64,000 nucleotides of DNA, from assembly GCA_949300145.1 (NCBI GenBank), contig CASGDA010000004.1:108139-172138 (forward strand). Direction: 5' to 3'. Source of the DNA: an uncultured Treponema sp. Lineage in GTDB: Bacteria > Spirochaetota > Spirochaetia > Treponematales > Treponemataceae. Under the pieces are notes generated by a model. It did not search any database and was not told where the DNA came from. It saw only the letters and a program-made list of their open reading frames with translations. Positions 1-8,012 of the stretch are shown in pieces. The translations under genes were made by a program, and so were the position numbers. Numbering within the stretch: position 1 is the stretch's first letter; each line of letters opens with the position of its first letter.

Positions 1-621
1 GTCTTTACCTGCGACAGACCGGTAAACGAGCTTTCAAAATTCCAGGACAGGCTTAAATCAAGGTGTGAAAGAGGCCTCAACGTGGATTTACAGCCGCCTA
101 ATTTTGAAACGCGCTGCGCAATTCTCAGAAAAAAAACATCCAACCAGGGAATGAATATTTCCAACGATGTTATTTCTCTTATCGCTGAAAACGTTTCAAC
201 GAATATACGTGATCTCGAAGGATGCCTCACAAAGATAATAGCCTATTCAAATTTCAAAAATACAGAGATAACAAAAGATATGGCTTATCATCTCCTTAAA
301 GATAATTTCGGCTCCCAGCCTCAAAAAAACATCACGGTGGAAATGATACAAAAAGCTGTGGCGCAATATTTCAATATCTCTTACATAGATTTGAAAGGCA
401 AAAAAAGAAATCAATCCCTTGTTTTTCCGCGCCATATAGCCATGTATTTATGCAGAAATCTGACAGAGTTATCCACAACTGAAATAGGCATTGAATTCGG
501 AGGAAGGGATCATACAACTGTCATGCACGGCTCACAAAAAATAGAGGACAGAATAAAAGCCGAACCAGCCCTTGAAAAAAGCATAATGGAGATAACCAAA
601 AGCGTAAAAGAGCCCAAATAA
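1..621 (+). CDS. dnaA: Chromosomal replication initiator DnaA, 3' part (5' end outside window)
   Basis: This is the C-terminal part of the replication initiator, which binds DnaA boxes and melts the origin. The reading frame is open from base 1, so the gene starts upstream of the window; about 206 residues are visible. The first part carries the end of the AAA+ domain and its lid (a stretch reading NIRDLEGCL is typical). The last ~95 residues form domain IV, the helix-turn-helix DNA-binding domain, with the family signature GGRDHTTVMHG close to the end. The gene is followed by an AT-rich spacer and dnaN, the usual arrangement at a bacterial origin. A perfect DnaA box (469-477) lies inside the coding sequence. 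Identification is secure. Confidence 0.97.
   Translation, partial: VFTCDRPVNELSKFQDRLKSRCERGLNVDLQPPNFETRCAILRKKTSNQGMNISNDVISLIAENVSTNIRDLEGCLTKIIAYSNFKNTEITKDMAYHLLKDNFGSQPQKNITVEMIQKAVAQYFNISYIDLKGKKRNQSLVFPRHIAMYLCRNLTELSTTEIGIEFGGRDHTTVMHGSQKIEDRIKAEPALEKSIMEITKSVKEPK
469..477 (+). promoter_or_regulatory. DnaA box inside dnaA
   Basis: The nonamer TTATCCACA matches the bacterial DnaA-box consensus exactly. It lies within the 3' coding part of dnaA, about 150 bases before the dnaA-dnaN spacer, so it may belong to the origin or to dnaA autoregulation. One perfect nonamer could also be chance. Confidence 0.5.
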
Positions 622-870
622 ATCCAATCCTGATAATCTTTTATTGTGGAATTTTATGTGGATTATATGATAAAATACTGTGTAAAATATGTTGAAAAAC
701 AAGGATGCTGTTGAAACTGTGTATAAAACTAATTTACAATCCACAGGAAATCTGAGCTTAAATTCTTTCAAGATAAAGACTTAAAAAGTTTTTCAGATAT
801 TCACAGACTATATATTATTACTATTTATTTATATATATATAATAATAAAGGAAAAGACGGAGGATAAAAC
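622..870. other. oriC: Probable replication origin (oriC) in the dnaA-dnaN spacer
   Basis: This 249-base gene-free spacer is very AT-rich and lies between dnaA and dnaN, where many bacterial origins sit. Visible DnaA-box-like nonamers, read on the minus strand, are TTATACACA (718-726, an accepted consensus variant) and TAATCCACA (657-665, one mismatch). Weaker forms are near 735-744 and 798-806. The segment from about 809 to 851 is almost entirely A and T, with runs of TA, and could be the unwinding element. The same stretch must also hold the dnaN leader; GGAGG just before 871 is its ribosome-binding site. Origin activity is inferred from position and motifs only. Confidence 0.6.
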
Positions 871-1974
871 ATGAACTTTAATTTCGATAGAGACGCTCTC
901 TTAAAAGAAATATCAATAGCGCAGGAAATTATTTCAACGAAAAATGCCATATCGATATTATCGAATGTTTTTCTTGAAGCTTCAAACGGAACCTTGAAAA
1001 TAAAAGCCACAGACATAAAAATGAATTTTGAAACTTCAATACCTGTTGAAGTAATAGAACCCGGTTTTGTAACTGTTTTCTGTGACAAATTTTCCAGCAT
1101 CCTTTCTTCCCTGCCTTCAGGGGAGATAAATTTTTCGCAGGACAATATAAGGGTGAATATACGGCCCACCGCTAAAAAGGCGAATTTCCAGCTGAAAAGC
1201 ATAGCAGGAGATAAATTTCCCGAATCAATTTCCGCTGAAAATGTTTCTTTCTTTGACATACCTGCCAAAACCCTGAAAAAAATGATAAATCAGACAATCT
1301 TCTCTGTTTCCGATGATGATTTGCGTTATTTCATGAATGGCGTTTACATGGAAAAGGATGAAAAAACCCTGAAAATGGTTGCGACAGACGGAAGGCGTCT
1401 TGCCTTTATTTCTTCAGAGCAGGACTATGTGCTTCCAGACTTCAAAGGTTCCATTATTCCCACAAAGATACTGAATATAGTTTCAAAGCGTGCTCCTGAT
1501 GAAGGGCCTGTATCAATAGGAATAACCGATAAAAACATATTTTTCAGATTCGGAAACTATGAGTTTTCTTCCCTTCTCATAGACGGTCAGTTCCCGAATT
1601 ACAGCCGCGTAATTCCTGAATCCCAGGCTTATTCTTTCCAGGTTGAAAGAAAAGAGCTGGTTGAAGCTTTGAAGCGAGTCGCCCTCCTTGTAGAGCAGAA
1701 ATCAAGGCGTGTTTATCTCAATGTTTCGTCCGGAACCCTTACGATAAGTTCCCAGGAAACGGAAATAGGTGCCGCCAATGAGGAAATTCCATGCCGTTAT
1801 GACGGGGAAAACATAACGATTGCAATAAATTATGTTTATCTTGAAGAGCCTATAAAAGTTATAGACACAGACACTCTCAAAATAGAATTCACTGAATCCA
1901 TGAAGGCTATAACTTTGAAGTCTGAACCTGAGGAAAATTTCTTCCACATAATTATGCCGATGCAAATGGAATAA
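871..1974 (+). CDS. dnaN: DNA polymerase III beta subunit (sliding clamp)
   Basis: DnaN is the ring-shaped clamp that holds the replicative polymerase and other factors on DNA. The 367-residue length and three-fold repeated fold are standard. Recognisable blocks are the central LKMVATDGRRLA motif (about residues 166-177) and the C-terminal end, where IIMPMQ matches the family's closing MPM(R/Q) motif. The ATG at 871 is preceded by a GGAGG site at about 859-863. The gene lies between the likely origin and recF, as in most bacteria. Nothing unusual is visible. Confidence 0.97.
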   Translation: MNFNFDRDALLKEISIAQEIISTKNAISILSNVFLEASNGTLKIKATDIKMNFETSIPVEVIEPGFVTVFCDKFSSILSSLPSGEINFSQDNIRVNIRPTAKKANFQLKSIAGDKFPESISAENVSFFDIPAKTLKKMINQTIFSVSDDDLRYFMNGVYMEKDEKTLKMVATDGRRLAFISSEQDYVLPDFKGSIIPTKILNIVSKRAPDEGPVSIGITDKNIFFRFGNYEFSSLLIDGQFPNYSRVIPESQAYSFQVERKELVEALKRVALLVEQKSRRVYLNVSSGTLTISSQETEIGAANEEIPCRYDGENITIAINYVYLEEPIKVIDTDTLKIEFTESMKAITLKSEPEENFFHIIMPMQME

Positions 1975-1982
1975 TCTGAAAC

Positions 1983-3062
1983 GTGCCCTTTCTTTCTGTT
2001 TCTTACACTAATTTCAGGAATATAAAAGACGGTACAATTGATTTCTGTTATCCCGAAATATTTTTTGTAGGTTCAAACGGACAGGGAAAGAGTAACATCC
2101 TTGAGTCGCTGTACATGTCTTCTTACGGATCTTCTTTCAGAACAAGAATGGATGCCGAAATTTCCCGTTCAGGAACAAGGGAATTTTCAATAAGAACCGT
2201 TTTCAGGGACGACAGGGAAAGAAATAATTCCTTTTCTTATTTATTCAGGAATGGAAAAAAACGGATAGAAAAGAATTCAAGGGTAATAAATGACAGAAAG
2301 GAGCTCATTTCTGATATTCCCTGCGTTCTTTTTAACCATGACGATATGGATTTCGTGAGCGGAAGCCCCGAGCGCAGAAGGTTTTTTATAGACCAGTCGC
2401 TGTCCATGTACGACATTGACTATGTGGATATTCTGCGGAAATATAAAAAAATCCTGAAATCACGCAATTTGATTTTGAAAGAAAAGGAGGCTTCAAAAGA
2501 AACCCTTGAAATCCTTGATTTTCAGTTTGTTTCTGCGGGACTTGAAGTCATGAATAGGCGGAAAAAGGCTGTGTGGAATTTCAACTGGATTTTTTCCAAA
2601 CTGTACGGGGAGGTGAGCGGAATAGAGAACGTTTCGATAAATTATTTTCCTTCCTGGACAGGCGATTCGGTTGAGCAGATTGTTTCAAATTTACAGAGAA
2701 AACGCGGCATGGAATATGCCCTCGGAACCAGTATGTCCGGGCCTCACAGGGATAAAATTATTTTCATGAAGGATAAGACTGATTTTGTAAGTACTTCATC
2801 CATGGGACAAAGAAGACTTTTAGCCCTTCTTTTGAGGGTTTCACAAGCGGTTTTTTACACCGAACAGACTGAAAAACTTCCCGTGCTTCTCATGGACGAC
2901 GTTCTTCTGGAACTTGACCCGGAAAAAAGGAAAAAATTCACTTCCGTTCTTCCGGAATATGACCAGCTTTTTTGTACGTTTTTGCCGGGAGAGCCTTATG
3001 AAAATTACGGAAAAAGCAAAACAAAGATTTATGAAATAAAAGAAGGTTCATGGAATGGATGA
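1983..3062 (+). CDS. recF: DNA replication and repair protein RecF
   Basis: RecF is an SMC-like ATPase that helps load RecA at gaps and stalled forks. The Walker A motif is GSNGQGKS at residues 30-37. An ABC-type signature region (TSSMGQRRLLALLL) lies near residue 265 and a Walker B motif (VLLMDDVLLELD) near residue 300. Length, 359 residues, is normal. The start is GTG at 1983, only 8 bases after the dnaN stop and with no strong ribosome-binding site, so translation is probably coupled to dnaN. The 3' end overlaps the next gene by 8 bases. Confidence 0.95.
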   Translation: MPFLSVSYTNFRNIKDGTIDFCYPEIFFVGSNGQGKSNILESLYMSSYGSSFRTRMDAEISRSGTREFSIRTVFRDDRERNNSFSYLFRNGKKRIEKNSRVINDRKELISDIPCVLFNHDDMDFVSGSPERRRFFIDQSLSMYDIDYVDILRKYKKILKSRNLILKEKEASKETLEILDFQFVSAGLEVMNRRKKAVWNFNWIFSKLYGEVSGIENVSINYFPSWTGDSVEQIVSNLQRKRGMEYALGTSMSGPHRDKIIFMKDKTDFVSTSSMGQRRLLALLLRVSQAVFYTEQTEKLPVLLMDDVLLELDPEKRKKFTSVLPEYDQLFCTFLPGEPYENYGKSKTKIYEIKEGSWNG

Positions 3063-3558
3063 TAAATGCAAAAAAGCATCTGAATTTTTAAAAATCCTTG
3101 TGGATAACATGGTCAACGAAAAAATTCTGAAAGCGGATTCCCTTCAAAAAACCTGGAAAAATATAGTCGGCGATAAGATTTTTTCCCATTCAAAGTTGAT
3201 AGATATTTCTTCAGGAAATCTTGTCATTGAAACAGACCATCCCGGATGGAGCCAGCAGATTCTTTTCAAAAAAAATAAAATCATACAGTCTGTTAATAAC
3301 CTTTTTCCTGAATCAAAAGTCCGAAATATTTTCATAAGAGTAAAGTCAAAGGATAAAAATAACCTGCTGTCTGACGAGGACGGCAGCAAAGGGGATTTTT
3401 CTTCTGAAATCAGTTACATTAAAGAAGAAGATGATGCTTTCAACAGCGAATTATGCGATTCAGTTGATGAAAAGGAAATTTTGTTTAACCAATTCCAGAA
3501 ATTAAGGAAAACCCTTGAAATGAATGAATCAGGAAGCAAAAAAGGCTTCAATTCATGA
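3055..3558 (+). CDS. dciA: DUF721 / DciA-family protein, probable replicative helicase loader
   Basis: The first ~95 of 167 residues have the DUF721 pattern: KTWKNIVGDKIFSHSKLIDISSG followed by LVIETDHPGWSQQIL and an INNLFP-like segment, forming a KH-like fold. DciA proteins operate the replicative helicase in bacteria that lack DnaC or DnaI. The remaining ~70 residues are acidic and low in complexity, probably disordered. The gene overlaps recF by 8 bases and completes a dnaA-dnaN-recF-dciA replication set. Family membership is fairly sure; the helicase-loading role is taken from the family. Confidence 0.8.
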   Translation: MDDKCKKASEFLKILVDNMVNEKILKADSLQKTWKNIVGDKIFSHSKLIDISSGNLVIETDHPGWSQQILFKKNKIIQSVNNLFPESKVRNIFIRVKSKDKNNLLSDEDGSKGDFSSEISYIKEEDDAFNSELCDSVDEKEILFNQFQKLRKTLEMNESGSKKGFNS

Positions 3559-3572
3559 ACCAAATACCCGTA

Positions 3573-3601
3573 TTGACCTGAACCTAAACTATTTGTATAC
3601 T
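3573..3601 (+). promoter_or_regulatory. Promoter of rpmH-rnpA-yidD-yidC-jag
   Basis: TTGACC (3573-3578), 17-bp spacer, TATACT (3596-3601): a strong sigma-70-like promoter. Transcription would begin near 3608, giving an rpmH leader of about 110 nt that contains the hairpin at 3657-3695. Confidence 0.7.
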
Positions 3602-3656
3602 GTATTCCCTGATTTTACGGATTTTTCTTTTTATTATTTTTTATTTTGAAAATACT

Positions 3657-3695
3657 TGAACCTGCTTTTGTATCTGGAATATTCAAGCGGGTTCA
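3657..3695 (+). promoter_or_regulatory. Hairpin in the rpmH 5' leader
   Basis: TGAACCTGCTT (3657-3667) pairs with AAGCGGGTTCA (3685-3695), giving an 11-bp stem with one G-U pair and a 17-nt loop. There is no T-run after it. The right arm ends 7 bases before the AAGGAG ribosome-binding site (3703-3708). This looks like a leader structure controlling L34 translation or transcript stability rather than a terminator. Confidence 0.5.
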
Positions 3696-3716
3696 TGCAT
3701 ATAAGGAGTTAATTTC

Positions 3717-3872
3717 ATGAAGAGGACTTATCAGCCCAGTAAGGTAAAACGCACCAGAAAATTCGGATTCAGAGCCAGAATGGCGACAAGAGGGGGCAGA
3801 CTTGTCTTAAAACGCCGCCGGGCAAAAGGACGCTATAAACTCACTGTTTCCGACGAAAAAAAGCCGTATTGA
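3717..3872 (+). CDS. rpmH: Large ribosomal subunit protein bL34
   Basis: The 51-residue product begins [18 protein letters not shown] and is rich in Arg and Lys, which is the classic L34 pattern ([27 protein letters not shown]). L34 is part of the large ribosomal subunit. ATG 3717 follows AAGGAG at 3703-3708. The gene is co-directional with dnaA and lies downstream of recF-dciA, whereas in many bacteria rpmH lies on the other side of the origin and points away. rnpA follows after 13 bases, the usual partner. Confidence 0.97.
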   Translation: MKRTYQPSKVKRTRKFGFRARMATRGGRLVLKRRRAKGRYKLTVSDEKKPY

Positions 3873-3885
3873 CACTTTATAAGTC

Positions 3886-4251
3886 TTGAAAAAATTTAGT
3901 TTTCCGAAAGCTGAGCATTTGAAAAGCCCAGCTGATATTCAAGCTGTTTTCAGAAAAGGAAAAAAAATTACTTGCGACGGGGCAAAATTATTTGTTCTGC
4001 CGAATGGAATGGAACAAAACAGGATAGTTTTTACTTTTCCCCGGAAATATGGAAGAGCTGTTGACAGGAACAAATCAAGAAGACTGAGTAGAGAAGTTTT
4101 CCGGCTTGTAAAACCCAGGATAAAAACAGGATTTGATATGGCTCTTCTCATTTTCCCCGGAAAAGATAAATTTTCCGAAAGAGAATTCCAAATTGAAACG
4201 CTCTGCAGAAAAGCGGGTCTTTTGGAAGAGGGAATTTCCCCATGGGAATGA
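3886..4251 (+). CDS. rnpA: Ribonuclease P protein component
   Basis: This is the small basic protein subunit of RNase P, which helps the catalytic RNA trim the 5' ends of tRNA precursors. The conserved arginine-rich motif appears as [10 protein letters not shown] at residues 61-70 (canonical RNRIKRxxRE). Length, 121 residues, is normal. The start is TTG at 3886, directly after rpmH, with weak ribosome-binding potential, so it may be translationally coupled. The 3' end overlaps yidD by 10 bases. Confidence 0.93.
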   Translation: MKKFSFPKAEHLKSPADIQAVFRKGKKITCDGAKLFVLPNGMEQNRIVFTFPRKYGRAVDRNKSRRLSREVFRLVKPRIKTGFDMALLIFPGKDKFSEREFQIETLCRKAGLLEEGISPWE

Positions 4252-4484
4252 AAAGAGAAAAAAAATTAAGTTTTATTGGACGCATTTTTTGTCTCATTAT
4301 AAAATTTTACCGTAATTTCATTTCTCCTCTTTTTCCTCCGTCATGCAGATATTATCCGACCTGCTCGGAGTATGCTTATGAGGCCATAAGAAAATACGGG
4401 GCTGTAAAAGGTTCCTGGCTTGGTATAAAGCGTATTCTGAGATGTCATCCTTTTCATGAAGGCGGCTGCGACCCAGTACCATGA
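4242..4484 (+). CDS. yidD: Membrane protein insertion efficiency factor YidD
   Basis: This 80-residue protein carries the YidD hallmarks: [24 protein letters not shown], then an amphipathic helix, then [14 protein letters not shown] at the end. YidD helps the YidC insertase place proteins in the inner membrane and lies on the cytoplasmic face. It overlaps rnpA by 10 bases and lies 24 bases before yidC, the standard rnpA-yidD-yidC order. Confidence 0.93.
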   Translation: MGMKREKKLSFIGRIFCLIIKFYRNFISPLFPPSCRYYPTCSEYAYEAIRKYGAVKGSWLGIKRILRCHPFHEGGCDPVP

Positions 4485-4508
4485 CAGGAAAAAAGGAGCT
4501 GCCCGGGT

Positions 4509-6332
4509 ATGGAAAAAAACACAATAATCGCCATTATTTTGTCTGCTTTAGTAATAATCGTCGGATTTTCACTTCAAAGTTATTTGTTTCCTCCGGTTGA
4601 AACACCTGCATCTGAAACCGCTTCCGGATCTGTTCAGGAAACTGACGGAAGTTCGGAAATGCAGACATCGGAAGTCACTTCATTTATAGAAGATGAGGTT
4701 GATTCCGGAATCACCGAATCGGAAGAAATTTTGGAAGAGCAGTTATATACAATTGAGACGGATCTTGTAAAAGTTGTTTTTACAAACCGCGGAGGGGATA
4801 TCGTTTCATATCTTCTGAAAGAGGAAAATTCCAACGGGGATAAAACCGATGAAAGCCTTTTTATAGAAATGGCTGATTATACAACGGAGAAAAACAGGGC
4901 GTTTTCGCTCATGTTCGGGGATGAAAGCGGAGCTCCCGTTGATAAGATTTTCAATGTCAGAGTAATAAATGATACTTCAATAGGGTTTTATACGACGGTG
5001 AAAACAAAAGGCAGTTCCGGCACGGAAAATTCCTTTGTGCTTGCAAAGCAATATACTTTCCATCCTGATGATTATATGTTCGAGCTTGTCGTGACAATTG
5101 ACGGTGATAATAGTTTCAACGGTCTTAATTTTGGAGGCTCGGCATACACTTTAAAAACTTCGCCGCAGATAGGTCCGGAATGGGATTCAGTCCGCGATAA
5201 ATATGATTACAGGCGGTTCCATTATATCCAGGACGGAAAACAGAAAAAAATCACGCTGGGGGACGGACAGACCAGAACCGTTCAAGGAAATGTTTCCTGG
5301 GCAGGCGTTGTAGGGAAATATTTTACGCTCATAGCCGTTCCCGATTTTCCGATTCAAAAAACTTCATATTCCACTGTAGTAAAGGGAGAGGGTAAAAACG
5401 CCGCCCAGATTTATCTCACCAGACCGGCTGTAAACGCTTCACGCAGCAGTGATGTCTGGTATGTTTACATAGGACCGAGGACTGAAAAGGAGCTGGCCGC
5501 TTATAATGTCGCTTCAAACAACCCCTATGGTTTGAGCGGCAGGAATTTGAATCAGGCGGTTGAGAGTTCCGGTATTCTTGCCCCACTTGAAATAGTTTTG
5601 AAATGGATAATGGAGATTTTCCACAAGATTATACCCAACTGGGGTGTATCCATTCTCTTGATGACCCTTCTTATGAGGGTGATTATATTCCCGCTGACAA
5701 GAAAAAGTTCTGAATCCACTTTGAAGATGCAGGAACTGCAGCCGAGGATGAAGGAAATTCAGGATAAGTATACAGGTAATCCCCAGAAAATGAATGAGGA
5801 AATGGCAAAGCTGTACAAAGAAACGGGATATAATCCTCTTTCTGGTTGTCTTCCGCTGTTGATTCAGTTTCCGCTGATTTTCGCCATGTATAACCTGTTC
5901 AATAATTATTTTGAATTCCGCGGTGCGATGTTTATCCCCGGGTGGATTCCTGATTTATCCCGCGGTGATTCCGTCTATACACTCGGATTCAACCTTCCTT
6001 TCGGTATTGGAAACCAGGTCAGGCTTTTACCGATAATTTATGTGTTTTCCCAGCTGCTTTTCGGAAAAATCACACAGCCCGGCGGAATGAGCGGACAGCA
6101 GGCAAAGTCAATGAAATTCATGATGTATGGAATGCCGCTGATTTTCTTCTTTATCTTTTATAACGCTCCGTCAGGGCTGCTTATTTACTGGATTGCCTCC
6201 AACCTCCTGACTTTGGTGCAGCAGATTATTATAAACAAGATGATTCACGGGAAAAAGGCTGAAAGCAACGGAAAGGATTCCGGCGGGAATATTTCCACCA
6301 AAGCGCCTGTAAAAAAAGCGCCGAAAAAATAA
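4509..6332 (+). CDS. yidC: Membrane protein insertase YidC
   Basis: YidC inserts and folds inner-membrane proteins, alone or with SecYEG. At 607 residues it has the long Gram-negative layout. An N-terminal membrane anchor (residues ~5-22) is followed by an acidic Ser/Glu-rich linker, a large periplasmic domain (to about 345), and the insertase core with several membrane helices. Core motifs are GVSILLMTLLMR, a P-rich hairpin (LQPRMKEIQDKY) and GCLPLLIQFPLIFAMY. The C-terminus is Lys-rich, as needed for ribosome contact. ATG 4509 follows AAGGAG by about 10 bases. Confidence 0.96.
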   Translation: MEKNTIIAIILSALVIIVGFSLQSYLFPPVETPASETASGSVQETDGSSEMQTSEVTSFIEDEVDSGITESEEILEEQLYTIETDLVKVVFTNRGGDIVSYLLKEENSNGDKTDESLFIEMADYTTEKNRAFSLMFGDESGAPVDKIFNVRVINDTSIGFYTTVKTKGSSGTENSFVLAKQYTFHPDDYMFELVVTIDGDNSFNGLNFGGSAYTLKTSPQIGPEWDSVRDKYDYRRFHYIQDGKQKKITLGDGQTRTVQGNVSWAGVVGKYFTLIAVPDFPIQKTSYSTVVKGEGKNAAQIYLTRPAVNASRSSDVWYVYIGPRTEKELAAYNVASNNPYGLSGRNLNQAVESSGILAPLEIVLKWIMEIFHKIIPNWGVSILLMTLLMRVIIFPLTRKSSESTLKMQELQPRMKEIQDKYTGNPQKMNEEMAKLYKETGYNPLSGCLPLLIQFPLIFAMYNLFNNYFEFRGAMFIPGWIPDLSRGDSVYTLGFNLPFGIGNQVRLLPIIYVFSQLLFGKITQPGGMSGQQAKSMKFMMYGMPLIFFFIFYNAPSGLLIYWIASNLLTLVQQIIINKMIHGKKAESNGKDSGGNISTKAPVKKAPKK

Positions 6333-6361
6333 AATCGTTTTTAATGACAAGGAGTAATTTT

Positions 6362-7099
6362 ATGACATACGAATTTGAAGGAAAAACAGACAAAGAAGCA
6401 ATTGAAAACGCGGAACTTGAATTGGGTCTGGAAAAAGACCAGTTTGACGTAGAGATAATAGAAGTTCAAAAAAATTCGTTATTCAAGAAAGGTTTTGTGC
6501 GTATCCGTGTTCATGTGGAAAACGGCGCGGATGAAAATGCGACCCAGAAAAAATTCCCCGGCAGCGATAATAAATCTGGAGAAACGGATGTAGATTCCCG
6601 TTCTGCCGGTTCCCCAAGAATTTTTGATGATCCCCTCCCAAGGAATGATTTTGAAAAGGCGGTTGTGGACTTCGTTTCTTCCGTGATTAGAAAAATGGGA
6701 TATGAAATCACAGTTGAGGTTATTTTCCGCGAAGACAAGAAGCTGGGTCTCCGGCTGGTTTCCCCCAATTTTTCGATTTTGATAGGCCGGAAGGGTAAAA
6801 ATCTTGATGCCCTGCAGCTTCTTGCGAACGTTTATGCCGGGAAAATCGGGCAGGTTGATACGCGGATAATTCTGGATTCAGAAAATTACCGGATACGCAG
6901 GGAAGAAACATTGGTCCGGCTGGCTTATAACACCGCGGACAGGGTAAGGACTTCAAAGACTTCCGTTCTTCTTGAGCCGATGAATCCTTTCGAGCGTCGG
7001 CTGATACATACAAGTTTGAATGATATTGCTGATGTTGAAACCAAAAGCGAGGGAGAAGGTTTATATAAACAGGTACGTGTCTTATACAAAGGACGCTGA
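6362..7099 (+). CDS. jag: Jag/KhpB-family RNA-binding protein
   Basis: The protein (245 residues from this start) has the three Jag parts. The first ~50 residues form the Jag_N domain (YEFEGKTDKEAIENAELELG). A KH domain near the middle carries LIGRKGKNLDALQLLAN. A C-terminal R3H domain has the RRLIHTSL pattern. Jag/KhpB proteins bind RNA and influence cell division and envelope synthesis in Gram-positive bacteria; the role in spirochaetes is not established here. The start was set at ATG 6362 because AAGGAG lies about 9 bases upstream; the earlier in-frame ATG at 6344 precedes that site. It follows yidC, as in most genomes. Confidence 0.9.
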   Translation: MTYEFEGKTDKEAIENAELELGLEKDQFDVEIIEVQKNSLFKKGFVRIRVHVENGADENATQKKFPGSDNKSGETDVDSRSAGSPRIFDDPLPRNDFEKAVVDFVSSVIRKMGYEITVEVIFREDKKLGLRLVSPNFSILIGRKGKNLDALQLLANVYAGKIGQVDTRIILDSENYRIRREETLVRLAYNTADRVRTSKTSVLLEPMNPFERRLIHTSLNDIADVETKSEGEGLYKQVRVLYKGR

Positions 7100-7138
7100 A
7101 ATTAGGTTTCAATCTGAAAACAATATTTAGGAAGACAA

Positions 7139-7993
7139 ATGCAGAAATTTTTTATTACACTCTTTTTTGCTGTGGTTTTGTTTTCTGTAGTTGCTGAAGA
7201 ACCTGTGCAGTCCGTGCAGCAGGCGGAACCACCTGTGCCGGTGGAAACGACAAAAACAAGACAGCTGGAGGATATTTTTCCGCCGGATGTATGTGAAATC
7301 CTGAGAAAAGAAGGTAGAATTCAAAGAAGTCTTTTCAAACAGAAAGCTTTGGACTATGTGTATCTGCCTTCCGGGAATTTGAACGAAAGTATCCGGAATT
7401 TCTGGACGGATGAAAAATGTTCATATATAAACGAGACTGTTTTTTTATTTTCCAAACCGGATTCCGGAACTGGGGGGCAGAATTCCCCGGAAAATACGGT
7501 GGAAATTCTGGAAAATATCCTGAAATCGGTTTCTAAACTTGAAGGAATAACTTATTTTTCCAATTCCCGCCAGGCGGAAAGGCTTTTGTACAAAAGGGTT
7601 TTTTGCGTTTCTGATGCAGAAACCAGAACCCCAGTTCCGGACCCTGTGGATAAAGATATCAACGGACTTTCCGTTCTTGTGCTCCAGGAAGATCTGACAT
7701 TCGGTGAGAATTTATACAGGTTTTCATATTTGAAAGACGGGAATCAGATAGCCCTTTTTTATGAAAACGAGACACCGATGGAACTGATGTTCCTTGATGT
7801 TATTGATCCTAATCAGATGAAAAATGTTCTGCTTGTTGAAGATTTAGGGGATGAAATTTTGTTTTACGGATTAGTCCGTACAAATTATATCTCCTTTCCC
7901 GGATTAAAAAATAGAATAAACGCTTCCTTGTCTTCGAGGCTGGATGCCATGTATAAATGGTTTGTTTCGGCTTACGAGGATAAAGTAAACTGA
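7139..7993 (+). CDS. Secreted protein of unknown function (possibly DUF6675-like)
   Basis: This 284-residue protein begins with a clear signal peptide (hydrophobic residues ~4-18, likely cleavage near VVAEE). The mature part has no motif I can tie to an enzyme. Features are a Pro/Val/Glu-rich start, then FPPDVCEILRKEGRI, then a segment reading LEGITYFSNSRQ. This pattern resembles a spirochaete family catalogued as DUF6675, but that is a recollection rather than a proven match. ATG 7139 follows AGGAAG. It lies 39 bases after jag and 19 bases before the prolyl isomerase gene, so it may share a transcript with either. Probably periplasmic. Confidence 0.75.
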   Translation: MQKFFITLFFAVVLFSVVAEEPVQSVQQAEPPVPVETTKTRQLEDIFPPDVCEILRKEGRIQRSLFKQKALDYVYLPSGNLNESIRNFWTDEKCSYINETVFLFSKPDSGTGGQNSPENTVEILENILKSVSKLEGITYFSNSRQAERLLYKRVFCVSDAETRTPVPDPVDKDINGLSVLVLQEDLTFGENLYRFSYLKDGNQIALFYENETPMELMFLDVIDPNQMKNVLLVEDLGDEILFYGLVRTNYISFPGLKNRINASLSSRLDAMYKWFVSAYEDKVN

Positions 7994-8012
7994 CGGATAA
8001 TTTGGAGTTAAT

